From: Legionella norrlandica
GTDB taxonomy: Bacteria > Pseudomonadota > Gammaproteobacteria > Legionellales > Legionellaceae
Length of the DNA stretch: 64,000 nucleotides
Direction of reading: 5' to 3'
Assembly: GCF_000770585.1 (NCBI RefSeq)
Contig: NZ_JNCF01000003.1
Location: 41,577 to 105,576 of the forward strand
Positions 56,276 through 64,000 of this stretch are shown piece after piece. The position numbers and the translations under genes were made by a program. The notes beneath the pieces are model-generated. The model was not told the origin of the DNA. It saw only the letters and a list, made by a program, of their open reading frames with translations, and searched no databases. How positions within the stretch are numbered: position 1 is the first letter of the stretch; each line of letters opens with the position of its first letter.

Positions 56276-57298
56276 GTGCGTACGAATGAGGAATTAATTA
56301 AAGTAACAAAAATGAATATCCAAGTTCAGGCTATGAGTTTAAAAATAGCGAAAGATCGTTATTATGGAGGCCAAACCAGTTTACTCGATGTGGAACAAGC
56401 AGCAACAGAACTTGCAGAGACACAAGCAAAACTTCCTCAATACGTAAGTGACCTGCAACATCAGAAAGATATTTTAGCAGTTTTGCTGGGTACTACTCCT
56501 GATAAAGTAGATGCCTTGCTCAAAAAAAATAAAGGGATACCAAAAGCTTCGCCAGTAGTAGAAGTTGGTATTCCAAAAGAAGTAATCGTCCGCAGACCCG
56601 ATGTATATCAAGCCAGGATGGAAGCAGTTGCTCAATCAGCTGCCATTGGAGCAGTTAAAGCCAATCTTTATCCTTCATTGTCATTGGTAGGAAATTTTGT
56701 TTTCGCGTCAAATAATATTGGTAATTCATCGATTAGTGATATCTTCAATTGGTCAAATCGAAATATAACTGCAGGCCCTTCCCTGACATGGTCTTTATTT
56801 AATTATGGTCAAATCACTAATGCAGTACGTGTTCAGGATGCAGTCTTCCAACAGGCTTTATTGAATTATCTTAATTTGGTACTGAAAGTACAACAAGAAG
56901 TACAAGACAATATTACTCGGTATGTTGAAGGGCAAAAAACAGTCTATTCTCTTAAAAAAGCAAATGCTTCTGCTATTGAAACAACTAAACTCGCTTTGGT
57001 ACGTTATAAGGAAGGAGAAGCAAGTTATACAACAGTATTGAATGCCGAACAGCAACAACTAAGGGTGCAGACTTCATTAGTTAATGCTACAGGGGAAGTA
57101 GCTAATTCCTTGGTAGCTCTTTATCGCTCACTTGGGGGTGGTTGGCAAATACGTGGTAAGAATGATATTGTTTCAGATCAAATAAAAAGTGAAATGGCTG
57201 CTCGTACTAACTGGGGTACTTTATTGAAACAAGGAAATCATCAACCGCCGGATTCTAATGCACAAAGAATAAAACAGCTTTATTTACCAACCTGGTGA
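56276..57298 (+). pseudogene. RND outer-membrane factor, C-terminal fragment
   Basis: Continues the OprM-type channel: RVRTNEELIKVTK, LDVEQAATELAETQA, LLGTTPD, RRPDVYQARMEAVAQSAAIGAVKANLYPSLSL and SLVALYRSLGGGW. These are the second outer-membrane efflux repeat. The nominal GTG start has no role; the coding sequence enters from the frameshift near 56235. Together the two parts give about 515 residues, normal length. Confidence 0.78.
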
Positions 57299-58458
57299 TG
57301 AGAATGAACTCTCAAGATAAAAAAAATTTGATAAAAATTATAGCTATAGTATTTTTTGGAGTAATATTCATTTACTTAGTATTTGAATATTTCTCAAAAA
57401 ATAAGGTTCCTGTCTCTACACCACCAGTAGTCATAGTTCAAAAGCCTAAATTAATGGAGATGGCAGAGTATGTGACTCAAACAGGTAATACGGTGGCATT
57501 TCAATCTGTTGATTTAGTGGCACGTATTGAAGGTTATTTAGATGCTATAAAATTTACTGATGGTGCTTTTGTTAAAAAAAACCAAGAGTTGTTTGTTATT
57601 GAACCAGAGCCTTACATGGAGCAGTTACTCGCAGCTCAAGCCACGGTAGCAGCTCAAAAAGCGAATTATACCTATGCCAAATCAGAATATGCCAGGCAGC
57701 AGCGTATGTATAAGCAAAATGCCACATCCCTCAATAATGTCGAGAAATGGAAAGCGCAAGTTGATGAAGCTCAGGCAGGAGTTGATAAATCCGAAGCTGA
57801 TGCCAAAAATGCTGAAATTACCTACAGTTATACTCATGTTTTAGCCCCTTTTGATGGCCGCATGGGTCGGCATTTGGTTGATGTGGGTAATTTGGTTGGG
57901 AATGGTAAAGCAACAGATTTGGCTACTATTGAGCAAATTGATCCAATTTATGTTTATTTTAATTTAAATGAACTGGATTTACTTAAGATTAGGAATGCTG
58001 CTCGTAACAAAGGCTATAAACCGATGGAGCTAGTTAAAGTCCCTGTTGAAGTCGCTTTGCAAAATGAAGAAGGATTTCCTCACAAAGGGACGTTGGATTT
58101 CGTAAATACGGGTTTAAATGCTTCGACGGGAACTATGGAGTTTCGGGCTCTTTTGCCTAATAAAGGCTATCCCTTGGTGCCAGGTTTATTTGTAGAGGTG
58201 CGGGTTCCTATCTCAGATCCTTCCCCGCGATTAACAATCCCTGATTCTTCAGTCCAATATGATCAAATAGGCCCTTACTTACTTGTGGTTGATAAAGATA
58301 ATTATGTACTTATCAAACGAGTAACACTCGGAGGAGTAGAAAACGGAATGCGAGCCATAACGAAAGGGCTGGATGCACAAGACAGAGTGATTGTTTCTGG
58401 ATTGCAAAATGCGACGCCTAATGATCTAGTGACTCCCAAAATGGAGAAATCTGGTTAA
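57298..58458 (+). CDS. RND efflux periplasmic adaptor protein
   Basis: A membrane-fusion protein of about 386 residues, anchored by one helix at residues 13-31. The lipoyl half-motifs (VARIEGYLDAIKFTDGAFVKKNQELFVIEP and YSYTHVLAPFDGRMGRHLVDVGNLV) flank an alpha-hairpin, followed by a beta-barrel and membrane-proximal domain (AcrA type). ATG at 57298 overlaps the TGA of the outer-membrane gene. It links the inner pump with the channel. Confidence 0.9.
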   Translation: MRMNSQDKKNLIKIIAIVFFGVIFIYLVFEYFSKNKVPVSTPPVVIVQKPKLMEMAEYVTQTGNTVAFQSVDLVARIEGYLDAIKFTDGAFVKKNQELFVIEPEPYMEQLLAAQATVAAQKANYTYAKSEYARQQRMYKQNATSLNNVEKWKAQVDEAQAGVDKSEADAKNAEITYSYTHVLAPFDGRMGRHLVDVGNLVGNGKATDLATIEQIDPIYVYFNLNELDLLKIRNAARNKGYKPMELVKVPVEVALQNEEGFPHKGTLDFVNTGLNASTGTMEFRALLPNKGYPLVPGLFVEVRVPISDPSPRLTIPDSSVQYDQIGPYLLVVDKDNYVLIKRVTLGGVENGMRAITKGLDAQDRVIVSGLQNATPNDLVTPKMEKSG

Positions 58459-58522
58459 TTGGCGGGTAAGATCAAGAAAATTATAAAAATAAGAGCGTTA
58501 TTCAGGGAGCTAAGCAACTGAA

Positions 58523-61500
58523 ATGATTTCTAAATTCTTTATTGAAAGGCCTGTACTAGCTAATGTTATCGCTCTATTTATCGTATTCATTGGTTTAATA
58601 GCAATTGCTATTTTGCCTGTTTCACAATACCCTGCCATTGTCCCACCTACTATACAGGTTACTACAACTTATCCTGGTGCCGATGCCAAGACATTGATTA
58701 ATACAGTGGCTTTGCCAATTGAGCAACAAGTCAACGGTGTTGAGGATATGTTGTACATGCAATCAACCAGTACCAGTGGGGGTACTTATAACCTAATTGT
58801 GACTTTTGCAATAGGCACTGACCTTAATTACGCTCAAGTACTCGTACAAAATAGAGTACAGGCTGCTATGGCTCAACTACCTGAAGCAGTACAAAAGCAA
58901 GGAGTTGTGGTTCAACAAAAATCCACTGCAATTCTTCAGTTTATTACCTTGACTTCAAAAAATAATGAATACGATGGAGTATTTCTCGATAGTTATGCCA
59001 CCATCAATATGCAGGACGAATTATCACGCTTACCAGGAGTCGGTAATGTGGTTGTTTTTGGTTCTGGAAGTTATGCCATGAGAGTTTGGCTGGATCCTAA
59101 AAAAATGCTTGCTTATTCTTTGAATCCAAGTGATGTTCTAAATGCTATTAATTATCAAAATAAAGAGGTTTCAGCAGGACAACTTGCCGCTCCACCGACT
59201 GTTGGCCAGCAATCCTATCAATTTACTGTGAATGTACCTGGACAGCTTTCTAATCCTGAGGAATTTGGAAATATTATTATTAAAACAGTCAATACAGATC
59301 CTGATCAAAATGCTTCTGCCAGCAGCGCCGCTCAAGTAGTACGTATTCGTGATGTAGGGCGAGTTGAATTGGGTTCTGAAAGTTATAATCAGTTGGCAAA
59401 ACTAAATGGTAAATCTACCGCTGCCATCGGTATCTTTCAACTTCCCGGGGCGAATGCTTTGCAGGTAGCTAAGGACGTAAGGGAAGCTGTAGCTAAAATG
59501 GCCAAGCAATTCCCTCCAGGTTTAGAATATTCCATTCCATTTGATACTACAGTCTTTGTCAAAGAATCCATTACAGAAGTGTATAAAACTCTCTTTGAAG
59601 CAGGAATTTTAGTTTTAATAGTTATTGTGGTGTTTTTACAAAATTTCCGTGCTTCTTTGGTGCCCGCTACCACAGTACCGGTTACTATAATCGGAACTTT
59701 TTTTGCTATGCTGCTTCTGGGCTATAGCATCAATCTACTCACCTTGTTTGCTCTAGTCCTAGCAATTGGAATTGTTGTAGATGATGCAATCGTTATTGTG
59801 GAAGGGGTAACTCAGCATATAGAGAAGGGTATTCCGCCTAAAGAGTCGGCCATAATAGCGATGAAAGAATTATTTGGGCCAATTATCGGGATTACTTTGG
59901 TGCTTATGGCTGTTTTTGTGCCAGCTGGGTTTATGCCAGGGTTAACCGGATCAATGTATGCTCAATTCGCTTTAGTTATTGCAGCAACCGCTTTTATCAG
60001 TGCCATTAATGCCATGACACTAAAACCGACCCAGTGCGCATTATGGCTAAAAGCTCCTGATTTAAGCAAACCTAAGAATATATTTTTCAGAGCTTTTGAC
60101 CGAGTTTATAATCCAATAGAACTATCCTACACGCAATTTATTGATCGACTTGTACATCGTAGTGGCAAAGTATGTTTAATCGGAATAATTTTGGTTGCTT
60201 GTGCGATTTATGGTTTAACCCGCATCCCTACCGGTTTTATTCCACTTGAAGATCAGGGGTATTTGATGTTAAGCGTGCAGCTACCGGATAGTGCGAGCTT
60301 GGGGCGTACGGATGAAGTGATAAGCCGATTAGCTAAGAAAGCATCCCAAATTGGTGGGGTTGCCAATGTGATTGCTATTGATGGGATTTCTCTATTGGAT
60401 AACAATTCCATTCTTTCTAATGCAGGTGTCATATATGTCATATTCAAGGATTGGGGTGAACGAGGAAAATCAGAAGATTTAAGGGCTCTTTATACCAAGT
60501 TCAATGAAATTGCCAAAGAAACCCTTGACGCAAAAGTTTTAATTGTTATTCCTCCTCCAATTCAAGGTTTGGGGATGTCTGGTGGCTTCCAAATGCAAGT
60601 GGAACTACAAGACGGTACTTTTGATTATAGAAAATTACAGCAAGTTACTGATCAATTTATCAAGGCAGGAAATCAATACCCTGAGGTGCAAAACCTGATG
60701 ACCACTTTTCGCTCTAGTGTACCTCAAGTTGCTGCGCCCATTAATAGAACCAAGGCAGAATCTTTAGGTGTTCGCATTGAAGATGCTTTTGATACTTTGC
60801 AAACTTATTTGGGTTCTTCCTATGTGAATTTGTTTACTAAATTTGGCCAGGTATTCCCTGTCTATGTACAAGCGGATGCTTCTTCGCGAGTTGACAGTGA
60901 AGATTTAAGGAATTTCTATGTAAGAAATCAATCAGGCTCTATGGTGCCTTTAGGTACTCTTACAGAGGTGGGAGCTGCTGTAGGGCCGGCCATTATTTCT
61001 TTATACAATCTTTATCCTTCAAGTAACGTGAATGGAGTCGCAGCAAGAGGATATAGTTCAGGTCAAGGAATTCAAGTTATGGAGGAATTGGCAAAAGAGA
61101 AACTGCCTCCAGGGATTTCTTATGAATGGACAAGTACTGCCTATCAAGAAAAAGTAGCCGGTAATTTGAGCTATTTTATTTTTGCTATGTCCCTGGTTTT
61201 AGTTTACTTAATTCTATCTGGGCAATATGAAAACTGGCTTATTCCAAGCGCAATTATATTAAGCGTTCCATTAACATTAGTAGGAACAGTATTGGCTTTG
61301 GGCGGCTTGGGTATGGATAATAATATGTATACTCAGATTGGTTTACTACTTTTGATTGCCTTGGCAACCAAGAACGCTATTTTGATTGTTGAAGTGGCTC
61401 GCGAGCAGCATGAAATTCATAATAAATCTATTATTGAGGCGGCCGTTATTGGTGCTAAAACTCGTTTTCGCCCCATCTTAATGACATCCTTTGCATTTAT

Positions 61501-61705
61501 TATGGGAGTAATGCCTTTGGTTTTTGCTACTGGAGCAGGCGCAAATTCGCGCCGATCCATTGGTATAGCCGTTAGTAGTGGTATGCTTGCTTCAACTTGC
61601 CTAGCCGTTGTTTTTGTTCCAGTATTTTATGTTTTGTTGCAAACATGGCAGGAGAAGAGAAAAGCCAAACATAATCAAAAGCAAAACCTAAATAAAATAG
61701 AGTAA
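58523..61705 (+). CDS. RND efflux inner-membrane transporter (HAE1 family)
   Basis: A 1060-residue, 12-helix proton-driven drug exporter of the AcrB/MexB type. The N-terminal signature MISKFFIERPVLANV is standard. The proton-relay pair Asp-Asp is in AIGIVVDDAIVIVEGV and the conserved Lys in helix 10 in LLLLIALATKNAILIVE. Two large periplasmic loops are complete. Third gene of the efflux operon; substrate range unknown. Confidence 0.95.
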   Translation: MISKFFIERPVLANVIALFIVFIGLIAIAILPVSQYPAIVPPTIQVTTTYPGADAKTLINTVALPIEQQVNGVEDMLYMQSTSTSGGTYNLIVTFAIGTDLNYAQVLVQNRVQAAMAQLPEAVQKQGVVVQQKSTAILQFITLTSKNNEYDGVFLDSYATINMQDELSRLPGVGNVVVFGSGSYAMRVWLDPKKMLAYSLNPSDVLNAINYQNKEVSAGQLAAPPTVGQQSYQFTVNVPGQLSNPEEFGNIIIKTVNTDPDQNASASSAAQVVRIRDVGRVELGSESYNQLAKLNGKSTAAIGIFQLPGANALQVAKDVREAVAKMAKQFPPGLEYSIPFDTTVFVKESITEVYKTLFEAGILVLIVIVVFLQNFRASLVPATTVPVTIIGTFFAMLLLGYSINLLTLFALVLAIGIVVDDAIVIVEGVTQHIEKGIPPKESAIIAMKELFGPIIGITLVLMAVFVPAGFMPGLTGSMYAQFALVIAATAFISAINAMTLKPTQCALWLKAPDLSKPKNIFFRAFDRVYNPIELSYTQFIDRLVHRSGKVCLIGIILVACAIYGLTRIPTGFIPLEDQGYLMLSVQLPDSASLGRTDEVISRLAKKASQIGGVANVIAIDGISLLDNNSILSNAGVIYVIFKDWGERGKSEDLRALYTKFNEIAKETLDAKVLIVIPPPIQGLGMSGGFQMQVELQDGTFDYRKLQQVTDQFIKAGNQYPEVQNLMTTFRSSVPQVAAPINRTKAESLGVRIEDAFDTLQTYLGSSYVNLFTKFGQVFPVYVQADASSRVDSEDLRNFYVRNQSGSMVPLGTLTEVGAAVGPAIISLYNLYPSSNVNGVAARGYSSGQGIQVMEELAKEKLPPGISYEWTSTAYQEKVAGNLSYFIFAMSLVLVYLILSGQYENWLIPSAIILSVPLTLVGTVLALGGLGMDNNMYTQIGLLLLIALATKNAILIVEVAREQHEIHNKSIIEAAVIGAKTRFRPILMTSFAFIMGVMPLVFATGAGANSRRSIGIAVSSGMLASTCLAVVFVPVFYVLLQTWQEKRKAKHNQKQNLNKIE

Positions 61706-61854
61706 GCTAAGTTTTTTATTCTAAAGAAATATGACAATCTTAATTTATGGTGTTCCTAATACAAAAAAACATTTTATTATTTGATTAAACATTAATCAAT
61801 TGGTATGATATTTATTTTCATTTGGTTACATTGATTTAAAACAAAGTGTGCAAT

Positions 61855-62550
61855 ATGCCTAGAGATTTAAGCATAAGATTACCAAAATCATTGAGTGGTT
61901 TTCTTGAACAATCAGATTTAGATTATAAAAATTCACTAAGCTCAATTCGATTATTCTGTCAACAAAATGCTGATTTATGGGATGATAATCGAAAAAGGAT
62001 GTTCGCAGCTATTTTTTACCATTTAAGAGGACATTTTATTAATTTTGCATGGTATATTGCTAATTTTGCTGATAATGAAGTGACCAAACATATTATAATA
62101 AAAAATATTTATGAAGAAATTGGTGTGAGCACCCGTTTTTCTCATGAAATGTTGTATGAGCGGTTTGCCAAAGAATGTGGCGTTGATATTTATGATGAAA
62201 TAGTTAATGAAACTAATTACTTGTCATTCGCCAAAGAATTTAATAAAACTCATCTATACTGGCTAACTCAACATAGTACGAGAGAGCACATATGTGCTTT
62301 TGCTGCTTATGAGCGACTGGATAATCTTGATTACCCAATTCTTGCCGAGCTTGCCAACGCCATGAGAATTTCTACACATGCGATGACTTTTTTTAATGTA
62401 CATACCCATGTTGATCATTTTGATACTATGCTTGAATTAATCATACCTATATGGGATGAATCACCAAATTGCCTGATAGAGTCATTCCATTTTATTCAAA
62501 GCCATCAGCTGCAGATGTGGGAGCAATTTTCAAATATTTTATTTAATTAG
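61855..62550 (+). CDS. Heme-oxygenase-like (iron-containing redox enzyme) protein
   Basis: A 231-residue helical protein of the TenA/heme-oxygenase fold. Candidate ligands are Glu in NIYEEIG, His in FSHEML, Glu in AAYERLD and FFNVHTHVDHFD, where the last His of the HxxxDxxH triad appears replaced by Asp. It may bind iron differently from the HDO at 17937-18590, or have lost catalysis. Its substrate is unknown. ATG at 61855 is chosen; GTG at 61846 is an alternative; neither has a clear ribosome-binding site. Confidence 0.6.
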   Translation: MPRDLSIRLPKSLSGFLEQSDLDYKNSLSSIRLFCQQNADLWDDNRKRMFAAIFYHLRGHFINFAWYIANFADNEVTKHIIIKNIYEEIGVSTRFSHEMLYERFAKECGVDIYDEIVNETNYLSFAKEFNKTHLYWLTQHSTREHICAFAAYERLDNLDYPILAELANAMRISTHAMTFFNVHTHVDHFDTMLELIIPIWDESPNCLIESFHFIQSHQLQMWEQFSNILFN

Positions 62551-62654
62551 TGAAATTTCAACACAAACCCCGAGACGCAACTGAGAGGGCTAGGATTCCT
62601 ATGAAATTCTGGCATTTCACCAAGATTCAAGTTATTTACTCTGAATGATTACAA

Positions 62655-63920
62655 TTAATCGATTTTAGGAAATTTGAGAGTAAAATGGGCAAATTCATTT
62701 CTTTTTCCCTTACAATAGATGTCTCCACCTGCCGCTTGCATCAGGAGTTTGCAATAAGCCAAACCTAAGCCCGTCCCTTCTTTTTTGCCAGAGTAAAAGA
62801 AATCAAAAATTTTCTCATAATCTTTGCTATTTAAGCCCTTGGCGGTATCTTTAACATGGAGGTAATTAAAATTCTCTTTCTCCCATCCTTGTTCTAACCA
62901 AATGATAATTTCCCCCTTTCCTGTTTCATGAATGTATTCAAAACTATTTTTTAATAAATTCCATATCATATTTTTAAAACCAATTTTATCTATCCATATG
63001 GAAAAGTCATTTTTGTCATCTAAATGAATCAATGATTTTTGATTGATTTTAAGTGGGTATTCTTCTAAAGCTGTTGTAATTAACTGTTTAATTGAATAAA
63101 TTGAAAAGGTACTTGTATCTAGTTTATCATGCTGAATATTATTTAATTGCATGCGAATTAACTGATTACTCATTTCTATCCCGCGGGTAATCTTGCTTAA
63201 ACTCGCTTTTAAGTCCTTTTGCACTTCTGAGTTATTTAACCGATCCACAATCAATTCTTGTAATTCAGCCTGTAAATAAATACTTGCTAGCGGTGTTCTC
63301 AGATCATGGGCAATACTTCCTGCTAATAGGCGCATACCAGATAATCGCCCTGCATAAATAAGCTCTCTGTCTCGAGCAAATAGGGCGCCGATAATGATGG
63401 CTGCAATATAAGTAACGCTTAAACTAAAGAGTGATACAGTACCTGGTATATAAATAAAGAAATTATTTGATAAAAAATAAAAATGAAAAAAAGCAATTCC
63501 GACACCTAGAGTAAGTAGAATTAGCGACCCTAGAACACTTGAAACTAACAAAAGAAAAAAGACGGCTGATACACAATTCATCAACCATAAAGTAGAGGCA
63601 TTGTTTATAAGTGTCAAATAAGCAAAAAAATAAGGAAGGCAAAACAATAACACGATGTACCAAAAAATAGGTAGAAATTTTAATAATTGTTTTGGCCAAA
63701 ATTGATTAAATGCTAAGCAAGCACATAGGAAAGTAGCGATAACTCGTAAAACAAATTCTTCAGTCAATTGAAATCGTTCAAGTTTCCAAAAAACCCCAAA
63801 TAGCGGGTAATTAATCATCATGACAATACCAAACAAAGTAATTTGCTTACTCGCATCTTCTGTTTCTTTTAATAAGTATTGATAAATAACAGAAAATGTA
63901 TTCTTTAATCTTTGTATCAT
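62655..63920 (-). CDS. lqsT: LqsS/LqsT-type sensor histidine kinase
   Basis: A 421-residue inner-membrane kinase with six helices in the first 185 residues, as in CqsS-type quorum-sensing kinases. The phosphoacceptor is His205 in GSIAHDLRTPLAS; N box NLLKNSFEY, DTAKGL G1 and GTGLGLAYCK G2 are intact. In Legionella such kinases (LqsS, LqsT) detect the alpha-hydroxyketone LAI-1 made by LqsA. No lqsA or lqsR is next to it, which favours the orphan LqsT over LqsS. Confidence 0.65.
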   Translation of the reverse strand: MIQRLKNTFSVIYQYLLKETEDASKQITLFGIVMMINYPLFGVFWKLERFQLTEEFVLRVIATFLCACLAFNQFWPKQLLKFLPIFWYIVLLFCLPYFFAYLTLINNASTLWLMNCVSAVFFLLLVSSVLGSLILLTLGVGIAFFHFYFLSNNFFIYIPGTVSLFSLSVTYIAAIIIGALFARDRELIYAGRLSGMRLLAGSIAHDLRTPLASIYLQAELQELIVDRLNNSEVQKDLKASLSKITRGIEMSNQLIRMQLNNIQHDKLDTSTFSIYSIKQLITTALEEYPLKINQKSLIHLDDKNDFSIWIDKIGFKNMIWNLLKNSFEYIHETGKGEIIIWLEQGWEKENFNYLHVKDTAKGLNSKDYEKIFDFFYSGKKEGTGLGLAYCKLLMQAAGGDIYCKGKRNEFAHFTLKFPKID

Positions 63921-64000
63921 ATCAAGTCATAGCTTCCTTATTAAATTCGGGGTCTTTGGATTGGGCTGTGAGCCGGTTAAAATGCCAAGAGAAAAAGAGG
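63921..64000. other. Promoter-side end of the window
   Basis: Upstream region of the kinase gene; no gene or clear site is seen before the window ends. Confidence 0.5.

Noticed and set aside
24759..57298. Programmed frameshifting as the reason for the four split genes
   Set aside because: No slippery heptamer or following structure is visible at the joins, and the gene types are unrelated.
1..64000. CRISPR arrays and rRNA genes
   Set aside because: No regularly spaced repeats and no ribosomal RNA sequence were seen on either strand.

Overview
The window reads as a chromosomal segment of a Legionella, most likely L. pneumophila or a very close relative. The DNA is AT-rich. It carries a def-fmt-rsmB block, then a sphingomyelinase-like LegS1, a SidF-type phosphoinositide phosphatase with a CX5R motif, a LotC/Lem27-type OTU deubiquitinase and an LqsT-like sensor kinase. 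Several proteins end in glutamate-rich tails of the kind seen on Dot/Icm (type IV) substrates. Species assignment is inference from gene content; no search could be run.

Layout. 1-7 kb: small metabolic and membrane genes, a DciA-like protein, an OafA-type acyltransferase with an SGNH domain, and topA. 7-16.2 kb: core genes (smg, dprA, a LysM protein on the minus strand; def-fmt-rsmB, a CPBP-type membrane protein, parB, dacB on the plus strand). 16.3-17.5 kb: legS1. 17.5-22.9 kb: a compact, less AT-rich cassette of seven genes (cupin, diiron heme-oxygenase-like enzyme, ThiF/E1-like enzyme, hemolysin/GNAT-like enzyme, proline-iminopeptidase-like hydrolase, MFS exporter, MarR regulator). It is arranged around one divergent promoter holding a perfect 7-3-7 palindrome and looks like an undescribed small-molecule pathway. 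23-27.3 kb: a GDSL lipase gene and a sidF gene, each broken by one frameshift, with a PmrA-like box in front of sidF. 27.4-31.5 kb: a 59-residue lipoprotein, then a 2-oxoacid dehydrogenase E1 fusion with a glutaryl-CoA-dehydrogenase-like gene.

31.5-40 kb is accessory: transposase-like and MITE-like remnants, tRNA-Pro(GGG), an intact ISL3-family IS with perfect 8-bp target duplication, an MFS remnant, a 714-residue YopT/C58-like cysteine protease candidate, and a noncoding stretch with four DnaA-box-like sequences. 40-44.7 kb: GNAT, an ArgE-like deacylase, and a nitric-oxide module (NsrR-like regulator, perfect NsrR palindrome, truncated hemoglobin, frameshifted ferredoxin-type reductase). 45-47.6 kb: the LotC-like gene, a MITE with perfect 18-bp terminal repeats, and a protein resembling the catalytic domain of glutamyl-tRNA reductase. 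47.6-55.6 kb: amidohydrolase, D-amino-acid lyase, an alpha/beta-hydrolase effector candidate behind a second PmrA-like box, small secreted and coiled-coil proteins, Lrp and an MFS transporter. 55.7-61.7 kb: an RND efflux operon with a frameshifted outer-membrane gene. 61.8-64 kb: a second heme-oxygenase-like protein and the LqsT-like kinase.

Four genes (GDSL lipase, sidF, NO-module reductase, efflux outer-membrane protein) are each split by an apparent one-base deletion that one added base would repair. Either several accessory genes are decaying or the sequence carries base-dropping errors.
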